Both the position numbers and the translations under genes were made by a program. DNA of 64,000 bases from Streptomyces musisoli (lineage in GTDB: Bacteria; Actinomycetota; Actinomycetes; Streptomycetales; Streptomycetaceae): positions 496,001-560,000 of the forward strand of contig NZ_JAERRH010000001.1 of the NCBI RefSeq assembly GCF_016741855.1, in the 5' to 3' direction. This document shows positions 41,771 through 50,593 of the stretch, in pieces. The notes beneath the pieces are model-generated. The model was not told the origin of the DNA and made no database searches. It saw only the letters and a list, made by a program, of their open reading frames with translations. Each line of letters opens with the position of its first letter. The stretch's first letter is position 1.

Positions 41771-42703
41771 TCAGTCCGGCGGCCCGGCCGGCTCGTCCTC
41801 GACTCCGCGGACCACGAAGCCGACCCGGGGGCCGAGTTCGACCCGGTCGCCGTTGCGCAGGCGGACGGCGCGGTCCGGCACCAGGACGCGGTCGTTGACC
41901 CGGGTGCCGTTGGTGGCGCCCTGGGGGACCTCGGTCACCCAGGCCGCCCCGTCCGCGGTGTGCACGACGGTGGCGTGCCGGGCCGAGACCGTCTCCTCGT
42001 CGGCCAGGAACGCGGACGCCTCGGGGGCCCAGCTGCCGCTCCGCCCCAGCCGCACCTCCGTGCCGCGCGGTACGTCGAGGTGCCGGCCGCCGGTCCGGAA
42101 CACCAGCCGCAGCACGCCGCCCGCCAGCCGCTCCGGGCGCCGGCCCGCGGGAGCTTCCCGGCGTCCGGCGGGGCCGGCGGGGCCGGCGGCCCCGAGCGGG
42201 GACAGGCACGAGGGGCACACGGCCGTGTTGGCGGGGACGACCGCGGCACACCCTGGGCACCGCTCGCCGACGGGCGGCGGGGACGGACGGGTCGCGTGGA
42301 CCGGGTGGACCGGGTCGGCCGGACGGGCGACGGACTCCCATTCGTCACCACGGCCCGACTCGTCACCACGGCCCGACTCGTCACCACGGCCCGACTCGTC
42401 ACCACGGCCCGACTCGTCACCACGGCCCGACTCGTCACCGTGGTCGAACGCGTCGTCGTGATCCGAGTCGCCGTCCCCGTCGAACGCGTCGTCGAACTCG
42501 GCACCGTGGCCGAACCCGTCGCCGGGGTGGGGCCCTTCGCCGCGGTCCGACTCGTCGTCGTGGGACGCGTCGTCGTCATGAGCCGCGTCGTCGTGGCCCC
42601 ACTCGTCGTCGGTGTCCCGCCCGTCGTCGGTGTCCCCGTCGTCGACATTCCGGTCGTCGACGTCGTCCCACTCGTCGTCATCCCAGTCGTGAACCTCCGT
42701 CAA
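41771..42703 (-). CDS. acidic-repeat / zinc-ribbon / FHA domain protein
   Basis: A 310-residue protein in three parts. Residues 1-130 are extremely acidic (EVHDWDDDEWDDVDD..., then five GDESGR hexamers). Residues 149-167 are a zinc ribbon, CPGC and CPSC 14 residues apart. Residues about 205-300 are an FHA phosphothreonine-binding domain with LGRSG, SARHATV and NGTRVNDR. It should bind phosphorylated partners, most likely targets of the kinase encoded in the same operon. It starts at TTG 42703 behind AAGGAGG and overlaps the AAA+ gene end by 26 bp. Confidence 0.9.
   Translation of the reverse strand: MTEVHDWDDDEWDDVDDRNVDDGDTDDGRDTDDEWGHDDAAHDDDASHDDESDRGEGPHPGDGFGHGAEFDDAFDGDGDSDHDDAFDHGDESGRGDESGRGDESGRGDESGRGDESGRGDEWESVARPADPVHPVHATRPSPPPVGERCPGCAAVVPANTAVCPSCLSPLGAAGPAGPAGRREAPAGRRPERLAGGVLRLVFRTGGRHLDVPRGTEVRLGRSGSWAPEASAFLADEETVSARHATVVHTADGAAWVTEVPQGATNGTRVNDRVLVPDRAVRLRNGDRVELGPRVGFVVRGVEDEPAGPPD
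42343..42432. repeat. five identical 18-bp repeats in the FHA gene
   Basis: CGTCACCACGGCCCGACT is repeated five times without a mismatch (42343, 42361, 42379, 42397, 42415), encoding GDESGR on the minus strand. Perfect identity even at wobble positions means recent expansion or homogenisation. Confidence 0.95.
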
Positions 42704-44831
42704 CGGCGTTTCCCTCCTTCAGGACGACCCTGGCATCCACCCGGCCGCTGTCGTCCTCGCGGACGTCCGTCACCACGACCGTGGTGCCCGGCCCGAGTTC
42801 GGGGGCGGCGAACAGCGCCCGGGCGAGCGGGTTGATCAGATGCGTCTCCAGCACCATGCCGATGCCGCGGCCGCCGTTCCACTTGTCCCGGGTGCAGTGT
42901 TCCAGCAGTTCGCGCCGGGCCTTGTCCTCGATCCGCAGGACGAGCCGGTGTCCCTGCGCCAGCTGCCGCTGGATGTTGCGGACCTGGAGGTCGAAGATCT
43001 GCTCGGCCACGTCGTCGGAGATGAAGTCGAAGACGACGACGTTGCCGCCGATCCGGTTCATCAGCTCCGGCCGGCCGATGACCTGCTCGAAGTGCTTCTT
43101 GACGTTGTCCCGGACGGTGGTCTCCAACTCCTTGTACGGCGTGCCCGGTGCCACGATCCACTCGCGTTCCCCGGTGCCGGGATCCGTGCGCTGCACGCCG
43201 AGGTTGGAGGTGAAGATGAGCACGCACTCGCTGAAGTAGGTGGTGACGCCCTGCCCGTCGGTGAGCCTGCCGTCCTCCAGCACCTGGAGGAACTTGTCGA
43301 GGATGCCCTTGTCGGCCTTCTCGATCTCGTCGAAGAGGACGACCCGGAAGGGGTTCTCCCGTACGGCCGAGGTCAGTTCGCCGCCCGCCTCGTAGCCGAC
43401 GTAGCCCGGGGGCGCGCCCACGAGCCGGTCGGCGGAGTGCGCGGCCGAGAACTCGCTCATGTCGAAGCGGAGGTACGCCTGGTCGCTGTCGAAGAGCACG
43501 GAGGCCACGGCCTTCGCCAGCTCCGTCTTGCCGGTTCCGGTCGGCCCGGCGAAGAACAGCACACCGCGCGGCCGGTGTCCGGGGCTGGTGGCCTGGGCGC
43601 CGGACAGGCCCAGCGCGGCCCGTTTGAGGATGTCCAGGGTCATCGCCACGGCGGCCTCCTGCCCCAGCACCCGGCTGGGGATGGACCGCTCGTTGCGGGG
43701 GTCCTCGCCGCGCAGGATGCGCTGCCGGATCTCGCCGCGGCTCCAGGGGTTCTTCTCCACGCCCAGCCGGTAGATCCGTACGGCGTCGGGCATGGCGGCG
43801 AACGGCAGACCACGGGAGCGGGCGAGTTTCACGCTCTCCTCCATGGCCCGCAGGCTCAGGCCGGAGGCCGCCCGGGCGAAGGCGCCGACCGCCCGCGCCG
43901 TCTCCTCCGCGTCCACCCCGGCGGGCACGGCGGGCACGGTGGCGGACGCGGCGGCGAAAGCGGCGGACGCGGCGGCGGACACAGCGGAAGCGGCGGACGC
44001 GGCGGCGGACACAGTGGCGGCGGGGGCGGACGGAGTCGAAGCGGGGACGTCGGCGGGCGGGGCGGGCGCCGCGGAGCCGTCACGGGCGCCGTGCCCCGCG
44101 TACCGCTCGTAGCGCTGGTGGAGCAGGCCGGCCATCGTGGTGCGTTCGTCGGCGTCCGGCTCCGGGACGGCCACCGCCCGGATCCGTTCGCTGCCCGAGA
44201 CCAGCCACGCGGGCACGTCCCGCTCCCCCTCGGCGAGCCAGATGACCGGGTTGAACAGGCCCGGCCCCTTCGGCACGACGGCGCTGCCGGTCCGCGGCAC
44301 CAACGTCCTCGCCTCGTGGGCGAGTTTGAGGCAGGCGAGGAAGAAGTCCCGTTCGTCGGGGGTGAGCCGGGACGGGTCGGTGAGGAGCCGGGAGGCATGG
44401 TCGATCACCAGGGCGACCCGCAGCGGCCGCAGCCGGCGGCCGTCACGCACCATCTCGTCCCGCTGCCGCGCCCACCCGTTGGTGATGTTGCGTACCTGCT
44501 CCACCGCCGCCTGGCGTTGCGCCGCCGTCTGGCCGGGGAAGTCGCCCGGCCCCTGGAGCAGCTCCGCCACGGCCGCCTGCACGTCGCCCTCGCCGACCTG
44601 CGCCACCCGGAAGCCGCTGACCTGGTCGCACAGCACCAGCGCTTGGTAGCCCTTCCTGCGCAGCGGGTTCCACAGCACGTCGAGCAGCGAGTGGAACTCC
44701 TCCCGGCCGCGCCGGCGCACCAGGTGCAGATCACGGATGTTGCCGTGCAGGACGTACTGCGCGTGCACGCCGAGCGTTCCGATCAGCTCCTCCACGAAGG
44801 GCGGGATCCGGTCTTCCTTGGACAGGTCCAT
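42678..44831 (-). CDS. Clp-type AAA+ ATPase with N-terminal NTPase-like domain
   Basis: A 717-residue protein. The C-terminal half is a ClpA/B D2-type AAA+ unfoldase: Walker A GPTGTGKT near residue 430, pore loop GAPPGYVGYEAGG, Walker B VVLFDEIEKA near 500, sensor FTSNLG, and a Clp C-terminal small domain with NGGRGIGMVLE. The first 230 residues look like a degenerate P-loop or ATPase-like fold (LHGNIRDLHLV, LRVALVIDHASRLL) without Walker A. An Ala/Ser-rich linker (about 270-315) joins them. It probably remodels protein partners; no ClpP tripod motif was noticed. GGGGAGGAACG precedes the ATG. Confidence 0.93.
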   Translation of the reverse strand: MDLSKEDRIPPFVEELIGTLGVHAQYVLHGNIRDLHLVRRRGREEFHSLLDVLWNPLRRKGYQALVLCDQVSGFRVAQVGEGDVQAAVAELLQGPGDFPGQTAAQRQAAVEQVRNITNGWARQRDEMVRDGRRLRPLRVALVIDHASRLLTDPSRLTPDERDFFLACLKLAHEARTLVPRTGSAVVPKGPGLFNPVIWLAEGERDVPAWLVSGSERIRAVAVPEPDADERTTMAGLLHQRYERYAGHGARDGSAAPAPPADVPASTPSAPAATVSAAASAASAVSAAASAAFAAASATVPAVPAGVDAEETARAVGAFARAASGLSLRAMEESVKLARSRGLPFAAMPDAVRIYRLGVEKNPWSRGEIRQRILRGEDPRNERSIPSRVLGQEAAVAMTLDILKRAALGLSGAQATSPGHRPRGVLFFAGPTGTGKTELAKAVASVLFDSDQAYLRFDMSEFSAAHSADRLVGAPPGYVGYEAGGELTSAVRENPFRVVLFDEIEKADKGILDKFLQVLEDGRLTDGQGVTTYFSECVLIFTSNLGVQRTDPGTGEREWIVAPGTPYKELETTVRDNVKKHFEQVIGRPELMNRIGGNVVVFDFISDDVAEQIFDLQVRNIQRQLAQGHRLVLRIEDKARRELLEHCTRDKWNGGRGIGMVLETHLINPLARALFAAPELGPGTTVVVTDVREDDSGRVDARVVLKEGNAVDGGSRLG

Positions 44832-44916
44832 CGTTCCTCCCCGATGCGCGCGTTCCGGGCCGCGCGCCGGCCATGGGTGCGGCGGTATTCCCGGGGCGCC
44901 CGCCGGTCGTGGCCGC

Positions 44917-45003
44917 GCCCTTCGTGTGCGACGACGGCCCTCGCATGCGATGGCGCCCCTCGTGTGCGACGCCCCCCTCGTGTGCGGTGACGCCCTTCAT
45001 GTG
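44917..45003. repeat. degenerate repeats between AAA+ and coiled-coil genes
   Basis: The 184-bp gap contains about five loose copies of a CGCCCCTCGTGTGCGACG-like unit with a 20-26 bp period. No gene is seen; it could be an RNA-folding spacer in the operon. Confidence 0.6.
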
Positions 45004-45015
45004 ACGGCGTCCCCC

Positions 45016-46641
45016 TCAGCGGCGTCCGTCGCCGTCGACGGTCCGGTACCGGCGGGCCTCCGGGGCTACGTCCCGGTGCGCGCCCGTGGCCCGTTCGGCC
45101 TCGTCGATCAGCTCGTCGAGCACCCAGGCGTCCTCCCCCAGCACGCCCGGCAGCGCCCCTTCGGTGTGCTCGACCTTGAATTCGAGGCCCAGTCCCAGCG
45201 CGCCGGTGATCTCCTCCAACTGGTCCAGCCGCTCCAGGGATTCGGCGCAGCGCTCGTCGTCCAGGGCCCGCTCCGCGGCTGTCCGCTCGCCCGGACCGCC
45301 CCGGTACATGGTCGCCACGCGCAGGCGGCCGTCGACCAGGGTCGCCCTGAGCCAGTGGCCGGGCCCCCAGCCCTCCGGTGTCCAGTCGAGGCGGATCTCC
45401 TGGCCTTCGGGCCGGCCCGCCCCGGCCTCGCCGCCGAACCTCCTGGCCAGCTCCGCGACGGCGCCGGCACACTGCTGCCGGACGTAACGGGCCTCCAGGG
45501 CGTGCACCCGCTCCTCCACCCGCCGCTCCACCAGCTCCCGTCCGGCCGCGGTCAGCGGCACGCCCTCGTCCAGGGTCCGCCGGAGCAGGGCCACGGCGTC
45601 CGGTGCCGGGGTGAGGTCCTCGGTGCCCTCCGGGGTCTCGTACACGAGGAAGTCGTAGTGCGCCGCGGCGCGTTCCTGGGCCTCCCGCGCCGCCTGGGCC
45701 TGCTTGTTGGCGTCCCGGACGAACTTGCGTGCCTCGGCGAGGTGGATGCGCGCCCGGCGGGGGTCCTCGGCGGCGCGGCGTACCGCGTGCCGGACGGCCT
45801 GCGCGGCGAGTTCGGCGGCCTCGCAGGCGGCGTACGGGTCCAGTGAGCCGAGGATCTCCGCACCGCTGCGGCGGACCTCCCCGGCGTCGAGCGCCCCCTC
45901 GGTGCGCCGGTCGGCGGGCTGCCGGGGCAGTTGCCGTGCCTCGGCGTCGGCGGTGCGCCCGGCGGTGAACCGCTCGAGGGCCGACCGCCGGCTCTCGCGC
46001 AGGCCGCGCCGCCAGTCGTCGTCCTGTTCCTCGTCCAGCCGCAGCCGGGCGGCGAGCCGCCGCTGTTCCCACGCGGCCTGCCGTTCCTCCGCGCGGCGCA
46101 GGGCCTCCTCGCTGCGGGCCAGTTCCCGTCGCAGGTCGCCGAGGCATGCGCCGACGGGTGTCAGCGGCGGCGGCACGTCGGGGCGCGGCGGGGGCCCGGG
46201 CGGGCCGCCGCCGGCGGCGGCCCGCGCCGCCCGCGCCAGCAGGGCGCGCCTGCGGGCGTTGACCCGGACGGCGGCGAACGCGGCGGCCTCCCACTGCTCC
46301 GCGGCCGCGGCCGCGAGCTGCTGCTGCCGCTCCAGGCACCGCTGTTCCTCCGCTGCCCGTACCGCCGCCGCGGCGAGGACCCGGGTGCCGAGCAGGGCGG
46401 CCCGCCCGGCGAGCAGGACGCCGCTGAGCGAGCCGAGCACCTGGAGGGCCGCGTCGGCGGCCTCGTGGACGGCGTGCCCGGCCGCGTCGGAGAGGTGTGC
46501 GGACGCCTGCCCTGCCGCGTCGTGCAGGTGCAGCATGCCGGTGTGCGGCAGCGTCTGCGGGTCGAGGGGCGGCGGGGGCGGTGCGAAGTGCACGGCGGGT
46601 GCCACCGTCTGGATCGTGGGGATGGCGAGGCCCGAACTCAT
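45016..46641 (-). CDS. coiled-coil scaffold protein of the AAA+/FHA operon
   Basis: A 541-residue protein I do not recognise. After a Pro-rich start (APPPPPLDPQ) comes an Ala-rich helical zone, then long helices rich in Ala, Glu and Arg (ELARSEEALRRAEERQAAWEQRR; ARIHLAEARKFVRDANKQAQAAREAQERAAAHYDFLV). The C-terminal 150 residues look globular (IRLDWTPEGWGPGHWLRATLVDGRLRVATMY). ATG 46641 has AGGAGA upstream and overlaps the kinase stop (ATGA), so it is co-translated with the kinase. A scaffold or substrate role is inferred. Confidence 0.8.
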   Translation of the reverse strand: MSSGLAIPTIQTVAPAVHFAPPPPPLDPQTLPHTGMLHLHDAAGQASAHLSDAAGHAVHEAADAALQVLGSLSGVLLAGRAALLGTRVLAAAAVRAAEEQRCLERQQQLAAAAAEQWEAAAFAAVRVNARRRALLARAARAAAGGGPPGPPPRPDVPPPLTPVGACLGDLRRELARSEEALRRAEERQAAWEQRRLAARLRLDEEQDDDWRRGLRESRRSALERFTAGRTADAEARQLPRQPADRRTEGALDAGEVRRSGAEILGSLDPYAACEAAELAAQAVRHAVRRAAEDPRRARIHLAEARKFVRDANKQAQAAREAQERAAAHYDFLVYETPEGTEDLTPAPDAVALLRRTLDEGVPLTAAGRELVERRVEERVHALEARYVRQQCAGAVAELARRFGGEAGAGRPEGQEIRLDWTPEGWGPGHWLRATLVDGRLRVATMYRGGPGERTAAERALDDERCAESLERLDQLEEITGALGLGLEFKVEHTEGALPGVLGEDAWVLDELIDEAERATGAHRDVAPEARRYRTVDGDGRR

Positions 46642-49232
46642 GCCTGCTCTCCTGTCGTGTCGGTCGTCGTCAAAACCCGTCGGGCCGCCCGCCGCGCCCG
46701 GTACGCGCGCCACGGGCGCCACCGGTCCCGGCCGGAGCGGCGGGCCCCGCGCCGCTCCCCCTGTTCGCGCCGCCGGGGCCGCCCCGCTGCGTCGCCGCGG
46801 CCCGCCTCCGCCTCCGCCTCACGCTCGCGCCGCCACGGCCACCGCCCCCCGGCCCGGCGGCGTGCTCCCGCCTCCGGTCCGCGCTCGCGCCGCCAGGGCC
46901 GCCACCGGTCCCGGCCGGGGCCGGCCGCGCCCCTCGTCCCGCGCTCGGGCTGCCGGGGCCGCCACTCGCGGCCGCGGCGTCGGGCCTCCCGGCGGGCCCG
47001 GTCCGCGCGCCGCAGACGCCGCCACGCCCAGCCCCGGCGGACGCTCCAGACGGCGACGGCGGCGGCCGAGGCGAGCGGCCACAGCCACGGGGCGACGGCG
47101 ATCGCGTAGAACCCGAGGACGACGGCGAGCACGAGCAGCGCCGCCCCGAGCCAGAGCCCGAGCCGGGTGCGGGCCAGCCGGCCGGGACGCTCGGCACTGC
47201 GGATCAGGAGACCCGCCAGCGACCGGCCGGGGTGGTAGAAGGGCGGGCCGATGTACACGGCGGTCCACATCTCCACCACGAAGACGAACGCTGCGGCGGG
47301 CAGCGCCTCCAGCCAGGCCGTGACGACCGCCTCCTGGGAGGCGCGACCGAGCACGTCCGCGAGCCCGATGACGAAACTCCAGGGCGCGGTGACGACGGTG
47401 GCGCCGAGGATCGCCCAGCCCAGGGTGGGCAGGCGGTCCAGCCGGCGCAGTACGGCGAGGAGTCCGTCCTGGTCGGCCGCCAGCAGCCGCTCGTGCTCCT
47501 CGACGACCCGCCTGCGCCGCAGCGCCTGCGCCTCGTGCGCCGCGCGGCCGCTGAGCAGGAGGGCCGCGACGAGGCGCAGGTCGTCGTCCTGGGCGGCGAG
47601 CAGCGCGTCGAACCAGGGCACCCGCTCCGGGAACTCCGCGCGCACGTCCAGCAGCCTCGCGGTGAGCCGGCCCCTGGTGCGTTCCGGTTCCCGTGCGAGC
47701 AGCAGCAGCCAGGCGTCCACCGCGGCCGTCCGCCGCAGGGCCGCCCGGTCCCGGCGGCCGTGCGCCAGTTCCCGGGCCGTGGGACCCCACCGGGCCAGCA
47801 GGACGCGCCAGGCCCGGTCGGTCTCGTCCAGCCCGTGGCCGCCCGGCCGTTCGGCGAGTCCGGTCAGCACCTCGCCGTGGTCCGCGAGGTGCCGGACCAG
47901 CGCGACCGCGTCGGGGTCCCCGTCCTGGGCCCCCCGGCACAGCAGGCGCATGCCCGGCACGTCCAGGCCGGCGCCGTGCCAGGAGACGTCCAGGCCGGGC
48001 CCGAGCCAGTTCAGGAGCCGTACGACGACCTTGGCGGAGGGCGGCTGCTCCAGGTCCCTGCGCAGGTCGGCGAGCCGGCGCAGTTCCTCGGGGCTGCGGT
48101 CGCCGACGGTCTCGAACTGGCCCAGCCACTCCACCAGCTGGGCCCGGTCGGCGTCGTCGGCCAGCATGCGGGCCGCCGAGACGTGGTTCTGGTCCAGGTG
48201 GACGGCGAGGTGCTCGGTGCCGGTGAACTCCCGGCCCATGAACGGGAAGGGCCGGAGCACGGGGCGCGTGGGGTCATCGGGGAACACGCGCCCGTCGGTG
48301 CGCGGGGCGACGTCGGGGTCCCGGCCGTCCAGCCAGTCGCGCACCTGCGGCGCCTGCCAGCGGTGCTCGGGGGCCCGGGTGAGCAGGCCCTCGCAGAGCC
48401 GGCGGGTCCTGCGGTGGGCGATGCCGGTGACATCGGGGTCGTGCGTGGCGATCTCCGCGAGCACGTCCTCGTCCCGGCGGAACTCGATCGGGTGCCTGCC
48501 GAGGGCGAGTTGGGCGACGACCATGCCGAGCGACCACCAGTCGCCGGCCTCGGAGACGGTCTGCCGGAGCAGTCCGGCCTCCGGCGCGAGGTACAGGGGC
48601 TTGCCGCGCCAGTCGGTCCGGGGCTCCAGGGCCTCGTCGGGGCGGTGGACGGCGGCGCCGAAGTCGACGAGGACGAGGTCGGCCGTGTCGCCGCGGCGGG
48701 TCTGCACCATGATGTTGTCGGGGGTGATGTCCCGGTGGACGACGCCCCGTTCGTGCAGGGCCGTGACGGCGTCGTGGAGCTGGCTCACGACGGCCCGCAC
48801 GGAGTCGGGGGGCAGCCCGTCGGGGTGGTCCGCGTGGTACTTCTCCAGGGTCTCCTCGCCGTGCGACCAGTACAGGTGCCAGGGGTGTCCGTGCGCGTCG
48901 CCGGTCTCCAGGAGCCGTTCCAGGTGGGGGGCCGGGCCCTCGCCGAGTTCCCGCAGCTCGTGCTCCACGTCCGGGTCCGGGGCGTGCAGCCGGTGGTACC
49001 ATTTGAGGACCAGGGGTATCTCCGCCGGGGAGTGCCGGGCCGTCAGGTCGCGTACGCGCAGGACGACGGCCTCGGCGGGCCGCCGCGCCTCGGAGAGCAC
49101 GGCGACGAGCGGGAAGCGGTCCGCCAGTGCGGGGGGCACCTCGGCGAGGACCGGACGGGTCTCCCGCTCCCGGGCATTGGTGAACGCCCCGTCCGCGGGG
49201 TCGACGAATCGGGTGGGCGGCGTGGTCGTCAT
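46638..49232 (-). CDS. membrane-bound Ser/Thr protein kinase
   Basis: An 864-residue protein. Residues about 45-300 are a Hanks-type kinase: ATP lysine in LVLKWYHRL, catalytic loop VHRDITPDNIMV, metal loop VDFGAA, and YLAPEA; the usual Gly-rich loop is poorly formed. A helical middle region of about 250 residues follows. Residues about 610-740 contain roughly four membrane segments. The C-terminal 120 residues are Arg/Trp-rich with repeated WRPWRRERG-like blocks, perhaps binding nucleic acid or acidic partners such as the FHA protein's acidic tail. It heads the operon kinase, coiled coil, AAA+, FHA. Confidence 0.92.
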   Translation of the reverse strand: MTTTPPTRFVDPADGAFTNARERETRPVLAEVPPALADRFPLVAVLSEARRPAEAVVLRVRDLTARHSPAEIPLVLKWYHRLHAPDPDVEHELRELGEGPAPHLERLLETGDAHGHPWHLYWSHGEETLEKYHADHPDGLPPDSVRAVVSQLHDAVTALHERGVVHRDITPDNIMVQTRRGDTADLVLVDFGAAVHRPDEALEPRTDWRGKPLYLAPEAGLLRQTVSEAGDWWSLGMVVAQLALGRHPIEFRRDEDVLAEIATHDPDVTGIAHRRTRRLCEGLLTRAPEHRWQAPQVRDWLDGRDPDVAPRTDGRVFPDDPTRPVLRPFPFMGREFTGTEHLAVHLDQNHVSAARMLADDADRAQLVEWLGQFETVGDRSPEELRRLADLRRDLEQPPSAKVVVRLLNWLGPGLDVSWHGAGLDVPGMRLLCRGAQDGDPDAVALVRHLADHGEVLTGLAERPGGHGLDETDRAWRVLLARWGPTARELAHGRRDRAALRRTAAVDAWLLLLAREPERTRGRLTARLLDVRAEFPERVPWFDALLAAQDDDLRLVAALLLSGRAAHEAQALRRRRVVEEHERLLAADQDGLLAVLRRLDRLPTLGWAILGATVVTAPWSFVIGLADVLGRASQEAVVTAWLEALPAAAFVFVVEMWTAVYIGPPFYHPGRSLAGLLIRSAERPGRLARTRLGLWLGAALLVLAVVLGFYAIAVAPWLWPLASAAAVAVWSVRRGWAWRRLRRADRARREARRRGREWRPRQPERGTRGAAGPGRDRWRPWRRERGPEAGARRRAGGRWPWRREREAEAEAGRGDAAGRPRRREQGERRGARRSGRDRWRPWRAYRARRAARRVLTTTDTTGEQA

Positions 49233-49363
49233 CTTCCGGCCTTCCGGGAAACGCGCTGGGTGGACCGGGGGTCGGCACTGCGGGGCGAACCGGCCCGGGG
49301 CGCGGGCCGCGGGACGAGGAAGATATCCCGATTCCCTTCGGGAGGCGGGGAGTTCCCCGGATC

Positions 49364-49392
49364 TTCAGCCGGTCCCCGGCCGGGGCTACGAT
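49364..49392 (+). promoter_or_regulatory. promoter for a leaderless macro-domain transcript
   Basis: TTCAGC (49364-49369) and TACGAT (49387-49392) are 17 bp apart. Transcription should begin about 7 bp after the -10, which is the ATG at 49400, so the mRNA would have no leader. No ribosome binding site precedes this ATG or the ATG at 49391, which agrees. Confidence 0.5.
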
Positions 49393-49399
49393 GCGCATC

Positions 49400-50593
49400 A
49401 TGCACCCCCTGCCCTCGCACGAGAGCCTCGTCGCCGAACTCAGGGAGCTGAGGCGCCGCGGCCTGCCCGGGCTGCGCCACTGCACCACGGTCGCGCTGTG
49501 CCAGGCGGCCGTCGCGGCCGGGCTGTGCACCGGGCCCGAGGACGAGCAGACCGGCATCGAGGAGCTGCTGGGCGCGGCGGTGCGGCGGCTGGCCGGCGGG
49601 CGTCCCGTGCGGGACGACGACTCCTGCGATCCGCTGGCCCGTGCCGCCGCGCACTCCTTCGGGATCTTCGCCGCGCGCCGCGGGGTTCCCGGCACCGACC
49701 GGCGCAAGGCCGCGGCGGCCGTCTACGGCGTGACCACCGAGCGGTTCCGCAAGAGCCAGGAGCACGATGTCGTCGCCGAGCTGGCGGCGGCGGTCCTGAC
49801 CGTGGCCCGGGAGGCGTCCACCGGTGAGCGGGCCGGTCGGACTCCCGAGGTGGTGCGCGAGCCGGCCACGGCCGCGCCGGCGGCTTCGCCGGCGCACGCG
49901 GCCCGGCTCGCCGCCGCTCCCCCGTCCCGGCGCCGTCCGCACCCGGGCGTCCTGCCCGCCACCGCCGGCCCGGTGGCCCCGGCGGGCCGGATCACCGTCC
50001 GGGTGTGCCCGATCGAGGAGGTACGGGACGTGGACGTCCTGGTCTCCTCGGAGAACACGTATCTGGAGATGTCCAAGACCTTCCGCCCCACGGTGTCCGG
50101 CGCGCTGCGGCGGGCCGCCGCCCTCCGGGACGCCGCGGGCGAGATCGTGGACGACGTCCTCTCCCGGGAACTGGGCGTGTGGCTGCGGACGCAGGGCAGG
50201 ACGGGCATGCCCGTGCGGCCGGGCACGGTCGTCGCCACGTCGTCCGGGGCGCTGGCCGCCCAGGGCGTACGGCGCATCCACCACGCGGCGATCGCCACCC
50301 CGGTCGGGGACGGCGACCGCTACCACGTCTCTCCCGCCGTGCTCGGCGAGGTGGTGCGCAAGTCCTTCGAACTGGCCCGCCACGAGAGCGAGTTCCTCTC
50401 TCTGCCGATGTCGTCGATCTGCTTTCCGCTGCTGGGCTCCGGCCGGGGCGGCCTGCCCGTCGAGACGGTGGCCCGCCGGCTGCTCGGCGCGCTCCGGGAG
50501 GAGCTGCGCCGGGACCCCTCCTGGTCGGTGCTGCTGGTCACGCCGGAGGAGAGCCACGCCCGCCTGCTCACGGCCGCCAGCTCCGCTCCGTGA
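49400..50593 (+). CDS. macro-domain protein with N-terminal helical domain
   Basis: About 397 residues. The C-terminal part (about 200-385) is a divergent macro domain: VRVCPIEEVRDVDVLVSSENTYLEMS at the start and ICFPLLGSGRGGLPVETVARRLL as the phosphate loop; an insertion of about 40 residues lies between. Residues 1-145 are helical with RKAAAAVYGVTTERFRKSQEHDVVAELAAAVL, a helix-turn-helix-like block; a Pro/Ala linker joins them. It probably recognises ADP-ribose or a related nucleotide and may sense a signal for the kinase/AAA+ system divergently encoded 168 bp away. Starts at 49391 or 49400; 49400 fits the promoter. Confidence 0.85.
   Translation: MHPLPSHESLVAELRELRRRGLPGLRHCTTVALCQAAVAAGLCTGPEDEQTGIEELLGAAVRRLAGGRPVRDDDSCDPLARAAAHSFGIFAARRGVPGTDRRKAAAAVYGVTTERFRKSQEHDVVAELAAAVLTVAREASTGERAGRTPEVVREPATAAPAASPAHAARLAAAPPSRRRPHPGVLPATAGPVAPAGRITVRVCPIEEVRDVDVLVSSENTYLEMSKTFRPTVSGALRRAAALRDAAGEIVDDVLSRELGVWLRTQGRTGMPVRPGTVVATSSGALAAQGVRRIHHAAIATPVGDGDRYHVSPAVLGEVVRKSFELARHESEFLSLPMSSICFPLLGSGRGGLPVETVARRLLGALREELRRDPSWSVLLVTPEESHARLLTAASSAP

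Noticed and set aside
42343..42432. CRISPR-like regular repeats
   Set aside because: The 18-bp copies are directly adjacent without spacers, lie in frame in a coding region, and no cas genes are present.
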